DNA of 64,000 nt from Caballeronia arationis (GTDB taxonomy: Bacteria > Pseudomonadota > Gammaproteobacteria > Burkholderiales > Burkholderiaceae), in NCBI RefSeq assembly GCF_001544975.2, contig NZ_FCOG02000033.1:1-64000 (forward strand), written 5' to 3'. Every line of letters starts with the position of its first letter. The stretch's first letter is position 1. Shown piece by piece: positions 1 through 8,864 of this stretch. A program made the position numbers and the translations under genes. The notes under the pieces were generated by a model. The model worked only from the letters and a program-made list of their open reading frames with translations. It had not been told where the DNA came from and made no database searches.

Positions 1-19
1 GTCCCCGCTGCATTTGGCT

Positions 20-241
20 TCATCCGCAGCACAAGCACCCGCCCCGATGGCTCATCCCGTAGCTGCCCGCGGATTCATCCTGCGTGCGTGACGAGTCGCC
101 TGCAACCGTCGGCGCGCCGATCACGACGCGCGTCGCAGCCGTTCCGCATCGTGGACAGAGGGCCGGATCGTCGCGTTCGGCGATGCGGCGAACCGCTTCG
201 AAAGCGCCGCAGTCGGTGCACTCGTAATCGTAGACTGGCAT
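20..241 (-). CDS. FmdB-family zinc ribbon protein
   Basis: This is a small protein of about 73 residues that begins MPVYDYECTDCG, the typical opening of the FmdB/CxxC_CxxC_SSSS putative regulatory family. Two CxxC knuckles (CTDCG near residue 8 and CPRCG near residue 30) should bind one zinc ion. A Gly/Ser-rich tail ends with a cysteine cluster (GGCLCCG). I chose the ATG at 241 because family members start exactly with M-P-x-Y-x-Y; an in-frame ATG seven codons upstream is less likely. It is divergent from the SulP transporter gene, with about 190 bases between the starts. The family is thought to be regulatory, but its biochemical role is not established. Confidence 0.8.
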   Translation of the reverse strand: MPVYDYECTDCGAFEAVRRIAERDDPALCPRCGTAATRVVIGAPTVAGDSSRTQDESAGSYGMSHRGGCLCCG

Positions 242-433
242 GGTGTTGGAGCAAAAAGACAAGCGAATGCTCGATGATACGCGCGGCGCCGGGCGATCCG
301 CCGTCAGCGCGCAATAAGCGACTCATGTAAAATCCGCTCCTTCGCAGTCGATTTATCGCGTCGCCGTGTGGTTCCCCTCGCGACGCCAGTCCTTCGCATT
401 CCCCGCTTCGCCTCAACAGTTCCCGGACATCTC

Positions 434-1918
434 ATGGAAGTTCTCACCGCCGAAACCGGCCGGTTTTCGGACCTGCGCAGCAATGTGCTCGCGGGCCTCA
501 CGTCCGCGTTCGCGCTGGTTCCCGAGTGCATCGCCTTCGCGCTCGTCGCGCAACTGAACCCGCTGATGGGCCTTTACGGCGCATTCTTCATCTGCACGAT
601 CGCGGCGCTCTTCGGCGGCCGTCCGGGCATGATTTCGGGCGCGGCCGGATCGATGGCGGTGGTCATCGTCGCGCTGGTCGTGCAGCACGGCGTGCAATAT
701 CTGCTCGCGACCGTCCTCCTCGGCGGCGCGCTGATGATCCTGTTCGGACTGCTGCGGCTCGGCAAGCTGATCCGCATGGTGCCGCATCCCGTGATGCTCG
801 GCTTCGTGAACGGCCTCGCGATCATCATCGCGATGGCGCAACTCGAGCACTTCAAGGAGACGACGCCCGCCGGCGTCGCCTGGCTTCACGGCGACGCGCT
901 CTGGCTGATGTGCGGCCTCGTCGCGCTGACGATGTGCATCGTCTACCTGCTGCCGCGCCTCACGAAGGCGGTGCCGCCCGCGCTCGTCGCGATCGTGGGC
1001 GTCGGCGTGTTCGCGCAACTGCTGCACCTGCCGGCGCGAACGCTCGGCGACATGGCGCACATCGCGGGCGGCCTGCCGACATTCGCGATCCCGACCGTGC
1101 CTTTCAACCTCGAGACGCTCTCCATCGTGCTGCCCTACGCGGTGCTGATGTCGGTCGTCGGACTACTGGAAACGCTGCTCACCCTCAACCTCACCGACGA
1201 GCTGACCGAAACCCGCGGCCAGCCGAACCGTGAATGCATCGCGCTCGGCGCCGCCAATGTCGTGTCGGGTTTGTTCGGCGCGATGGGCGGCTGCGCGATG
1301 ATCGGCCAGACGATGATCAACCTGAGTTCCGGCGGACGCTCGCGCCTGTCCGGCGTGACGAGCGGCGTGATGATCCTGCTCTTCATCCTGTTCTTCTCGC
1401 CGCTGATCGAGCGCATTCCGCTCGCGGCGCTCGTCGGCGTGATGTTCGTCGTGGCGCAGCAGACGTTCGCCTGGGGTTCGCTGCGCGCGTTGAACAAGGT
1501 GCCGCGCAATGATGCGCTCGTGATCGTTGCCGTCACGACGATCACGGTGTTCACCGACCTGGCGATCGCGGTCCTGTGCGGCGTCGTGATCGCGGCTCTG
1601 AATTTCGCCTGGCAGCACGCGGGCGAAATCCGCAGCGACACGAAAGACGAGCCGGGCGGGAGGACCTACGTTCCGCATGGCACGCTCTTCTTCGCATCGA
1701 GCGCGCATTTTCAGGGCCTGTTCGATCCGCTGAACGATCCGCAGCACGTGACGATCGATTGCAGTCACCTGCGTTTCGCCGATCACTCCGCCATCGCGGC
1801 GGTCGAAGCCATCAACGAGCGTTATGAAAAGGCCGGCAAGCAGTTGACGCTCACGAACCTGTCCGTGCGCTGCCAGCGGATGCTGCAACGCGCCCGCGTG
1901 GGGCTCGCGCTCGATTGA
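434..1918 (+). CDS. SulP family anion transporter with C-terminal STAS domain
   Basis: The product is an inner-membrane protein of about 494 residues with 10 or more hydrophobic segments, followed by a cytoplasmic STAS domain over roughly the last 90 residues (VTIDCSHLRFADHSAIAAVE region). The early segment resembles SulP transmembrane helix 1 (the P-E-x-I-A-F-A pattern). SulP proteins move sulfate, bicarbonate or dicarboxylates; the substrate cannot be told from sequence. I preferred the ATG at 434 over an in-frame GTG at 368, because homologues begin close to the LTAETGRFSDLRSNVLAG region. It appears monocistronic; the next gene starts 217 bases downstream. Confidence 0.85.
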   Translation: MEVLTAETGRFSDLRSNVLAGLTSAFALVPECIAFALVAQLNPLMGLYGAFFICTIAALFGGRPGMISGAAGSMAVVIVALVVQHGVQYLLATVLLGGALMILFGLLRLGKLIRMVPHPVMLGFVNGLAIIIAMAQLEHFKETTPAGVAWLHGDALWLMCGLVALTMCIVYLLPRLTKAVPPALVAIVGVGVFAQLLHLPARTLGDMAHIAGGLPTFAIPTVPFNLETLSIVLPYAVLMSVVGLLETLLTLNLTDELTETRGQPNRECIALGAANVVSGLFGAMGGCAMIGQTMINLSSGGRSRLSGVTSGVMILLFILFFSPLIERIPLAALVGVMFVVAQQTFAWGSLRALNKVPRNDALVIVAVTTITVFTDLAIAVLCGVVIAALNFAWQHAGEIRSDTKDEPGGRTYVPHGTLFFASSAHFQGLFDPLNDPQHVTIDCSHLRFADHSAIAAVEAINERYEKAGKQLTLTNLSVRCQRMLQRARVGLALD

Positions 1919-2135
1919 GCGCGTCGCGTGCGTAAGGGCCGATGCGAGCCCGCTTCCTCGCGGCGGCGGCGCGCTGAGCGAAAGCTGCTGCAATAGCCGA
2001 TAACACCTCGAAAGGACTTCGCGAACACGAACGTTGCTTGCCGCTTTGCACCGTGCGAGTGTGCCCGAACATGACGATGCGCGATCAATCGATTGCGCCA
2101 TGTGAGCCAACCCTCGATAAACGCACCGTCAAGCC

Positions 2136-2618
2136 ATGCAAGCACGTCTTCGTATCCGTTCCCGTTTCGCCGCGCTCAAGAGCGCGCTCGCCGTTGCCCC
2201 CGTCGCTTTCCTGGCGCTCGCCACGCCGATGCACGCATTCGCAGAAGACCTTCCGGACGTGTGCACCGCGCTCAAGGCAATCGTCGCGGCGAAGTCCTTC
2301 AGCACGCTCGACGCCGCGCATCCGCTGATGCCCGCCGGCGCGCCCGGACAGGGCACCTGCCGCGCGAGCGCGCATGCCTACGATTGCCGCTGGCAGGCGC
2401 ACTGGGGCGCGGACGGTATCGTCGCCGATCCGCTGCAGGAACTCGGTGCCGATATCGCCGCGTGTTTTCCGGACGTGAGGCACGACGTCAACACGGCGAC
2501 TCGCCAGCACTTCGTGATTCACGCGAACGACGAAGGCGGCACCCGCGCCGCGCGCCCTGTCGCGCTGACGGCGACGATCGACGGCCCGAACGCGCTTCGC
2601 CTTCGCGTCGTGCGCTGA
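2136..2618 (+). CDS. Exported hypothetical protein
   Basis: This 160-residue protein has a long signal peptide with a basic start (MQARLRIRSRF), a hydrophobic core and a likely cleavage after AFA near residue 36. The mature part has four cysteines (DVC, GTC, YDC, AAC), which may form disulfides in the periplasm. No known domain was recognised. It lies 11 bases upstream of a lipoprotein gene on the same strand, so the two are probably co-transcribed and may act together in the cell envelope. Confidence 0.65.
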   Translation: MQARLRIRSRFAALKSALAVAPVAFLALATPMHAFAEDLPDVCTALKAIVAAKSFSTLDAAHPLMPAGAPGQGTCRASAHAYDCRWQAHWGADGIVADPLQELGADIAACFPDVRHDVNTATRQHFVIHANDEGGTRAARPVALTATIDGPNALRLRVVR

Positions 2619-2629
2619 AGTTCCCGGCG

Positions 2630-3172
2630 ATGCGTCCGATGAATCGTGCGAAGTTCGCGGCGGCGTGTGTGTCGATCGTGGGCGCAAACCTGCTCTCGGG
2701 CTGCGCGTGGACGCTCATCTCGGCCGCCGATGCCGCCGGCTCGCTCGTGCAGGCGGGCTTCACGGTGGCATCGAACTATTCGTCGCCATCGTTTGTCACG
2801 GGCACGCCCGCGACGCTGCGCTCGGTCTGCATCGAACTGAACCAGACCGTCAACGCGAGCGACTTCGTGCCGACCTTGCAACTCGCGTTGCAGCGGCGCG
2901 GCGTGAACTCGATGGTCTACAACCCGGGCACGTCGCCGCCCGGCTGCGAAGCCATGCTCGTGTATGCCGCGACCACCGACTGGGACCGCCGCGCGTTCAG
3001 CGACGAACCGACCTCGTATCTCGCCGCCATCGACCTCACGCTTGTCAAGCAAGGCCAGATTCTGGTGACGGCGCGCTACCAGACGCGTGGACTGAACGTC
3101 GACCGCTTCGCGAGCGCGCGCCAGAAGCTCGCTGCGCTCGTCGACAAGATGGTGGTCGCGCGGGCGGACTAG
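2630..3172 (+). CDS. Lipoprotein, Sbal_3080-like
   Basis: This protein of about 180 residues has a lipobox, LLSGC, at residues 21-25, so it should be lipidated on the cysteine and anchored in the envelope. The mature part (VCIELNQTV, then a SDFVPTLQLALQRRG segment) resembles the Sbal_3080 lipoprotein family; this is from memory and is tentative. A second start at 2639 (MNRAKFAA) would give a tidier signal peptide and is equally possible. It follows the exported hypothetical gene by 11 bases and is followed by a strong intrinsic terminator, so it is the last gene of that unit. Confidence 0.7.
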   Translation: MRPMNRAKFAAACVSIVGANLLSGCAWTLISAADAAGSLVQAGFTVASNYSSPSFVTGTPATLRSVCIELNQTVNASDFVPTLQLALQRRGVNSMVYNPGTSPPGCEAMLVYAATTDWDRRAFSDEPTSYLAAIDLTLVKQGQILVTARYQTRGLNVDRFASARQKLAALVDKMVVARAD

Positions 3173-3316
3173 CAGGCCGCGCGCTTACCGGCCTTGCTTC
3201 GAGGCTTGCTTCCCCGCTTGTTTCGCCGCTTCCTTCCCGAGCCTTACTTCGGCCAGTGGCAGCGCGCAGGCGCTGCTATCTTCCCCTCGTTGTTGCTTCA
3301 ATATCGATCCCTCTTC

Positions 3317-3353
3317 GGTCCGCCCGGGTCTTCCCGGGACGGGCCGTCTTTTT
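3317..3353 (+). terminator. Rho-independent terminator
   Basis: A CCCGGG-TCTT-CCCGGG hairpin at 3323-3338, with extra pairing outside it, is followed by a T-rich run (GTCTTTTT). It ends the 2136-3172 transcription unit and lies just before the convergent phosphatase pseudogene. Confidence 0.8.
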
Positions 3354-3375
3354 ATCTGCGCGGCGTTTCTGTTCT

Positions 3376-4294
3376 TCAGAGCACGAGTCTCGCCCGCAGC
3401 ATCTCGATGTCCGCCTGCGCGATGGCGAGGCCTTTCACCAGATAGTCCGTCAGCGTGCCGAAGCTCTGCTGCATCTGATCGAACGCGGCTTCGAGCGTTG
3501 CGCTTTGCGCGCGAAAGAGCGGCGCGACGTTGGCTGTATCGGTGCCGATGCGTGCCGCATGCGCATCGATGCGCAACTGGATCGCCGCGGCCGCGACGCT
3601 ATTGGTCAGCAGATAGTCCTGGACGATCACGTCGAGCGGCACGCCCGCGATCGCAAGCAACAGCGCGGCGGCCCATCCGGTGCGGTCCTTGCCGGTCGCG
3701 CCGTGAATGATCTGCGGCCCCGCCGTGAATGATCTGCGGCCCCGCCGTGTTGGCGAGGCGCGTGAAGACGACACCGAGATGCGCACGCGCGGTGGCATCG
3801 ATCACGAGACGGCGCTGCGCCTCGGTCATCCATGCGCTGGCGGCGGCTGCGCTGGCGGGCGCGGCTGAAGCGAAGTCGAACGGTGCGATGTCGGCGAGAT
3901 CGCGCGTCGCGCCGGAAGGCACGCGGTCCGGCGCGAGCGATGCCTCGTTCAGCGTGCGCAGGTTGTGAACCGCCTGGATCTGCAGGCGGTTCAGCGTGGC
4001 GGCATCGTTGTCGTCGGGCGCGAGCGTGCCCGAGCGATAGAACACGCCGCGCCGCAGGCGACGGCCATCGGCGGTGGGATAGCCGTCCGCATCGCCTGCG
4101 AGGTCGCGGAAGTTTTCGACCGAAGCGAGACGCGGCGTGTCGATTGCCTGCGTGTTGTCGTTCGCACCGCCGCATGCCGCGAGCAGGCTCGTGCCGAAGC
4201 CGCCGGCCACCGCGGATGCGAGCGCGGAACGGGTGCCGCCGCGCAGGAAGGCGCGGCGCGTAAGCGGTGCGTCGCGCAGGAAAAGTGGGAGCAT
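3376..4294 (-). pseudogene. Tyrosine-protein phosphatase, Tat-exported, broken by a 22-bp tandem duplication
   Basis: The upstream part encodes a Tat-type signal (TRRAFLRG near residue 12), an Ala-rich hydrophobic stretch with an AAC lipobox-like end, and the opening of a DSP-like phosphatase (VENFRDLAGDADGYPTADG). The downstream part, in another frame, continues with IIHGATGKDRTGW and the C-terminal helices. The frames separate at a perfect 22-bp tandem duplication (3700-3721 and 3722-3743). The signature should read HCxxGxxR, but the codon at 3700-3702 (complement GGC) gives glycine in place of the catalytic cysteine. So even a repaired frame would be predicted inactive. It is probably a true pseudogene, with assembly error as the alternative. 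Confidence 0.8.
3700..3743. repeat. 22-bp perfect tandem duplication inside the phosphatase gene
   Basis: Two adjacent identical 22-base units (3700-3721 and 3722-3743) are followed by a partial third copy of six bases (GCCGTG, 3744-3749). The length is not a multiple of three, so it shifts the phosphatase reading frame. Confidence 0.95.
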
Positions 4295-4356
4295 GTGTTG
4301 ATCGATGTTGTTATCGGATCGGCAATCGCTTCAGGCAATCGCATCACGCAATCGCT

Positions 4357-5679
4357 TCAGGCCAGCTCGGGCACGGGCGCTTCATGGCGCGCGGTGGTGG
4401 CGGGCATCGCGATGCGCACGAGCAGTCCGCCGCCCGCCGCGTTCCGCACTTCGCAGCGGCCGCCATGCTCGCCCGCAAGCCGGCCCACGATGGCAAGGCC
4501 GAGCCCGCAATGACCGTCGCCACTGCGTGCCGGATCGAGCCGCACGAACGGCTTCAGCGCTTCCTCGATGCGGTCCGCGGGAATGCCCGGCCCGTGATCG
4601 CGCACTTCGACGATCCATTCGCCCGCGCGCCGCGCGGTGCGGATTTCGACCGGCGGCTCGCCGTGTTCGAGCGCGTTGTCGACGAGATTCGTCATCAGCC
4701 GGTCGATGAACGTGCGCGGCAGGCGAAACGCATCGCCCGCTTCGAGCGTTAGCGCGAAGAGCGTCGCGTCGCTGTCCTCCGGCAACGAGAACTGCTCGGC
4801 GAGAAACGCATCGACGCCGACTTCCGGTCCGTGCGAGGGCGAGCGCGCCGCGAACTCAAGGAATTGCTGGACGATGCGCGTGAGCGAGTCGATGTCGCGC
4901 ATGAAGTGACTGCGCTCGGCGTCGTCGTCGACGAGCATGCTCGTGCGCAGCTTGAGCCTGGTCAGCGGCGCCTTCAGGTCGTGCGCGATGCCCGCGAGCA
5001 TCACGGCCTTGTCGTCATCGGCGTCGCTGATCGTGCGCATCATCTGGTTGAAGGCGCCGATCAGGTCGCGCAATTCGCGCGGCCCGTTCTCGCCGACCGG
5101 CATCGGCCGTTCGCCCGCGCCGAAGCGGCGGGCCGCCTGCGCGACGCGCGACAGCGGCCGCTGCAACTGCCACGTCGCGAAGAGCGAGAGGATCACGGCG
5201 CCGACGAGCATCGCGATCGATTCCATCATGAAGGGCGGTGCCGGCGGCAGGTCGATCGGCGTGACGATCCAGTTGCTGCTCGTCGGATAGCGCACCCAGA
5301 GGCGCGGCTGGTGTTCCTTGCCGCCGTCGACCGCGAGCTGCGTGCCCGGCGGCAGGTCGCCCGCGAGCTGGCGTGCGAGCGGCGCGAGCGGCGTCTTCGC
5401 GGGATCGCGCAACTCGACCGATGCGGGCATGTTCCACACCGGCACGAGATGGACGCGCATCGCGCGCGAGAGGCGGCCGCCGAGCGTCGCGTCGCTGTTG
5501 GCCGCCTCGATCACGAGCAACAGGCCGCGCGCATAACCATCGGCATCGTGCAGCGGACGCTCGATCGCGAGGATCGTGAACCAGCCCGCCTGCACCACGA
5601 CGAGCACGGTCACGGAGATCAGCGCCATCCGCCCGAACAGCGAATTGAACGGGCGGCACAGGGACTTTCGCAGGTTCAT
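4357..5679 (-). CDS. Two-component sensor histidine kinase (EnvZ-like)
   Basis: The 440-residue inner-membrane kinase has an N-terminal transmembrane segment (about 17-38), a periplasmic sensor of about 120 residues, a second segment (about 155-177), and a HAMP linker (QLQRPLSRVAQAARRFG). A HisKA domain carries the phospho-acceptor His233 in GIAHDLKAPLTRLKL. The HATPase domain shows its N box (NLVDNALEHG), G1 box (DHGPGIP) and G2 box (GLGLAIVGRLA). The start overlaps the stop of the upstream response regulator by four bases (ATGA), so the two are translationally coupled cognate partners. The architecture resembles EnvZ-type kinases; the stimulus is unknown. Confidence 0.9.
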   Translation of the reverse strand: MNLRKSLCRPFNSLFGRMALISVTVLVVVQAGWFTILAIERPLHDADGYARGLLLVIEAANSDATLGGRLSRAMRVHLVPVWNMPASVELRDPAKTPLAPLARQLAGDLPPGTQLAVDGGKEHQPRLWVRYPTSSNWIVTPIDLPPAPPFMMESIAMLVGAVILSLFATWQLQRPLSRVAQAARRFGAGERPMPVGENGPRELRDLIGAFNQMMRTISDADDDKAVMLAGIAHDLKAPLTRLKLRTSMLVDDDAERSHFMRDIDSLTRIVQQFLEFAARSPSHGPEVGVDAFLAEQFSLPEDSDATLFALTLEAGDAFRLPRTFIDRLMTNLVDNALEHGEPPVEIRTARRAGEWIVEVRDHGPGIPADRIEEALKPFVRLDPARSGDGHCGLGLAIVGRLAGEHGGRCEVRNAAGGGLLVRIAMPATTARHEAPVPELA

Positions 5680-6410
5680 CGGGATGGCGCGTCCGTGACG
5701 AAGGCGGCGCCGTCGGCGTCCGGCACGAACACATAGCCCTGGCCGCGCACCGTCTGGATGTGGCGCGGATTCGACGGATCGTCCTCGACGATGCGGCGCA
5801 GGCGCCAGATGGGCACATCCAGCCCGCGGTCGCGAAACGCGAGGTCGTCGCTGTGTACCAGATTGTGAATCAGCACGCGCGAGAGCACCTTGTACGGGTG
5901 CTTGATGAACACCTTCAGCAACGCGAACTCGCTGTCGCGCAATGGCATGCGCTCGTCGCCTGCCATCAGCGAGCGCGTCACGAAGTCGACTTCGAAGCGG
6001 CCGAACCGCTCGCGCGCGCGGGGCTCCGGCTTGCTCGCGACGGGCGCGCGGCGGCGCAGCACCGTTTCGATCCGCGCGAGCAGCTCGCGCGGATCGAAGG
6101 GTTTCGCGAGATAGTCGTCCGCACCGGCTTCGAGGCCGCTCACCTTGTCGGTCACGCTGCCGCACGCGGTGACGAAGATCACGGGGATGTCGTCGCCGGC
6201 GGCGCGTAACTGACGCAGCGTCTGCAACCCGTCCGTGTCCGGCATCATGATGTCGAGCACGACGATGGACGGCCGCTCGAGTTCGAGCCGCCGGCGCAGG
6301 CCGCGGCCGTCGTGCAGAACCGACACGTCGAAGCCGCGTGTTCTCAGGAAGCGGCACAGCAGGTCGCGCACCACGGGGTCGTCGTCGACGATCAGAACCG
6401 ATGTAGTCAT
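5676..6410 (-). CDS. OmpR-family response regulator
   Basis: This 244-residue regulator has a receiver domain with acidic pocket D9-D11, phospho-acceptor D53 (VVLDIMMP), the conserved T in FVTA and K in LAKPFDP. A C-terminal winged helix ends in IQTVRGQGYVFVP, which is typical of OmpR/PhoB proteins. It is the first gene of an operon with the histidine kinase at 4357-5679. It is transcribed divergently from a close, frameshifted paralogue at 6659-7431. The 248 bases between them should hold both promoters. Confidence 0.92.
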   Translation of the reverse strand: MTTSVLIVDDDPVVRDLLCRFLRTRGFDVSVLHDGRGLRRRLELERPSIVVLDIMMPDTDGLQTLRQLRAAGDDIPVIFVTACGSVTDKVSGLEAGADDYLAKPFDPRELLARIETVLRRRAPVASKPEPRARERFGRFEVDFVTRSLMAGDERMPLRDSEFALLKVFIKHPYKVLSRVLIHNLVHSDDLAFRDRGLDVPIWRLRRIVEDDPSNPRHIQTVRGQGYVFVPDADGAAFVTDAPSR

Positions 6411-6658
6411 CCCGAAATTTTATTACCGCATCTCGAAATTGATGACGTTTGGCGGCGGGGAACGCATTACCGAATCTTACGGAGTCTTGTGGAAAGAGCT
6501 TGCGCGCTTCGTCCGGCGACGAAAATAGCACTTGTCTCAGGCGGTAAAAACTACGGCCGGCCCGCGTGGCGCGGGTGCCGGCGTGTGCGCGCATGCACGC
6601 GAGGCGAGACGGGCGCAGTAAGAATCGGAAAGCGACTCGCTATCGCGGAAAGATCGCG

Positions 6659-7431
6659 ATGCGTCTTAAAATGAATCGCATGACTCAACAAGTGCTGATC
6701 GTCGATGACGACCCCGTGGTGCGCGACCTCGTTCGCGAATACCTGCAATCCCACGGCTTCGCGGTGTCCGTGCTGCATGATGGCGCGGGCCTCAAGCGCC
6801 GCATTGAAGCCGAGCGGCCGTCCCTTGTCGTGCTGGACGTGATGATGCCCGAGCGCGATGGTATCAGCGCGTTGCGCGAGTTGCGCGAGTTGCGCGACGG
6901 CGGCGAGGATATCCCCGTGATTTTTCTGACCGCGCGCGCGCTGATGTGGTCGATCGCGTGATCGGACTGGAACTGGGTGCCGACGACTACCTCGCGAAGC
7001 CGTTCGATCCGCGCGAACTGGTGGCGCGGATTCGATCGGTGATGCGGCGCCGACATGCGGCTGTGCCGGGCGCGCCGGAGAATCGTCCGCCGTATCGCTT
7101 CGGACCATTCGAAGTGGACTTCGCTGCGCGCGAATTGCGCCGCGCAGGCGAGCGGGTGCCGCTGCGTTCCGGCGAGTTTGCCACGCTCAAGATCTTCGTG
7201 AAGAACGAGATGGTGGTGCTCACGCGATCGCAACTGAACGAGAAGCTGCGCGGGCAGGCAGGCTCGTATCGCGACCGGAGTCTCGACGTCTCGATCTGGC
7301 GGCTGCGGCGGCTGCTCGAAACCGATCCGTCGGAGCCGCGGTATGTGCAGACCGTGTGGGGTCAGGGGTACATCTTTGTGCCCCACGGTGAGACGGGTGC
7401 CGCTGAGCGCATCGTGCGGGGGGCATGCTGA
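6659..7431 (+). pseudogene. OmpR-family response regulator, frameshifted in a CG tract
   Basis: The first part gives a normal receiver domain (VLIVDDDPVVRDLVREYL, phospho-site in VVLDVMMP, then PVIFLTARA). It runs into a premature stop at about 6960. The second part restores the family in another frame (DRVIGLELGADDYLAKPFDP) through the winged helix and VQTVWGQGYIFVP. The break falls at (CG)5 in 6931-6940; four CG units would restore T-A-R-A-D-V-V-D-R. The start at 6659 has GGAAAG six bases upstream. It is clearly paralogous to the regulator at 5676-6410 and has no partner kinase beside it. Slippage, decay or a sequencing error could explain it. Confidence 0.8.
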
Positions 7432-7447
7432 TGGGGCATGCATTGGG

Positions 7448-8118
7448 GGGTGTTCACACCGTTTGATGTTTCTGGGCTTCTATGGAACTTGTTTTCTTTG
7501 TGGTCTATTAGCTCTGCCCCTGTGCGGGGCGGCAGTCACTTTCTTTGCTGCTGCAAAGAAAGTAACCAAAGAAAGCAGCTTTTTCAGGCAGCAGTCTTAG
7601 GACGGCAACGCACCAGCAATACCGAGTGGCCCAGCGCCTAAGTGTCGCCCTCAAAAGACCGAGGGGCTTGGTGCGCGGCACGCACTGTGTCATCGCGCAG
7701 TGAACAAGTTGGCACAGCAGTCATTCATCCGTTTTCGCTTCGCTGGACGAAAGGTGCATTAGTCGTGCGGTTGAGGGTCGCGGTCGAGCTTGCAATCCGC
7801 TGGTTTTCGGTTGTGCCCGTCGTCCGAGCGAAGCGCGGACGGACCGGAACGGAGCGCATACCGCTCCGTGAGAGACTCAGAGGTGTCAGTGCGTGCGCGC
7901 GCCAAGCCCGGTGGTCGTTTGAGGGCGACACTTAGGGGCTGGGCCACTCGGTACTGCTAGGGTGGTCACGTCCTAATACCGTTGGCCCCCTAGCTGCTTT
8001 CTTTGCTTACTTTCTTTGCAGCAGCAAAGAAAGTAAGTCCCGCCCCGGACAGGGGCAGAGCTAATAGACCGATAAGAAAGCAAGTTCCATAGAAGCCCAG
8101 AAACATCAAACGGTGTTG
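7448..8118. repeat. About 670-bp long imperfect inverted repeat element
   Basis: This gene-free stretch is one large palindrome. The outer arms match nearly perfectly for over 30 bases (CACCGTTTGATGTTTCTGGG at the left, its complement near 8082-8115). Further matched blocks follow inward: GGTCTATTAGCTCTGCCCCT; TTTCTTTGCTGCTGCAAAG with AAAGAAAGCAGC; CGAGTGGCCCAG; CTAAGTGTCGCCCTCAAA. Each arm is about 240 bases, with a central region of about 200. Short open frames on both arms begin with the same MSPS motif, because they are the same sequence inverted. I recall similar TTTCTTTGC-type repeats dispersed in Burkholderia-group genomes. No transposase is present, so it is MITE-like at most. Confidence 0.75.
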
Positions 8119-8159
8119 CAGACCAACCGCCCCAAGCGCCACGTACAACCGCGCGCCAG

Positions 8160-8864
8160 CTAAAAAGTCAGCACGCTCAGAAAGAGCCGCTGCAGCCAGC
8201 CCATCGTAGTGGAATCGGCAAGCATGCCGACGCCTGCCTGCTCGATGCGCGCATTGGCGACCTTGTTCGACGGCACATAATTGCCCGCCTCGATGTCCTT
8301 CGGGTTCACGATGCCCGAGAGTCGCAGGCGGTCGTTGTTGCCACTCATCGCGATGACCTTGTCTCCAGCGACGATCAGGTTGCCGCTCGGCAGCGTGCCG
8401 ATCACCGACACCGCGAGAGTCCCGTTCATCGCGCTCACGTTCTTCGTGTTGCCCTCGCCCTTGAACGTCGTGTTCGCCGAGCCGATGTTGAACAGGCGCG
8501 CGAGCCGCGCCGCCGCGCCAGTCGACTTGTCGGCGGCTTCCGCGCTGATGCTGCTCGCGCGACTCGCGGCGGCGTCGGCGGAACTGCTGCCTTCGTAGTT
8601 CTCCGAGAGCCGGATGGTCAGCACGTCGCCGACGCGCTGCGCACGCGGCGTTTCATAGAGCGAGAGCGAGCTGCTCGCCTGAAAGATCGCGCCCTGCGTG
8701 TTCACGTTGACCGGCTGCGCGACCACCGGCGCGAACGTCGGCATCTCGACGATGGAGCGTGGCGGCGAAGACGTGCAGGCGCTCGCCGCAAGGGACGCGC
8801 AAAGGACGAGGATTCGGTTGCATCGGATCATGTCGGTGAGAATGAGGTTCGGTCGCGAGGTCAT
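8160..8864 (-). CDS. flgH: Flagellar L-ring protein FlgH (orphan copy)
   Basis: This outer-membrane lipoprotein has a signal and lipobox ASAC and the FlgH core: GAIFQ, a VGDVLTIRLSE block, a SVIGTLPSGNLIVAGDK block, RLSGIVNPKDIEAGN, and the C-terminal GWLQRLFL. FlgH normally forms the L ring around the flagellar rod, with the FlgI P ring. Here neither flgI nor any other flagellar gene is nearby, so it is an orphan or repurposed copy. The start at 8864 overlaps the preceding stop as ATGA; an internal start at 8831 (MIRCNRIL) gives a more usual signal peptide. It is the last gene of a four-gene unit. Confidence 0.82.
   Translation of the reverse strand: MTSRPNLILTDMIRCNRILVLCASLAASACTSSPPRSIVEMPTFAPVVAQPVNVNTQGAIFQASSSLSLYETPRAQRVGDVLTIRLSENYEGSSSADAAASRASSISAEAADKSTGAAARLARLFNIGSANTTFKGEGNTKNVSAMNGTLAVSVIGTLPSGNLIVAGDKVIAMSGNNDRLRLSGIVNPKDIEAGNYVPSNKVANARIEQAGVGMLADSTTMGWLQRLFLSVLTF

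Noticed and set aside
7642-7935. Open frames inside the long inverted repeat, on both strands
   Set aside because: They are the same sequence inverted, with no ribosome site and no recognisable domain; treated as part of the repeat.
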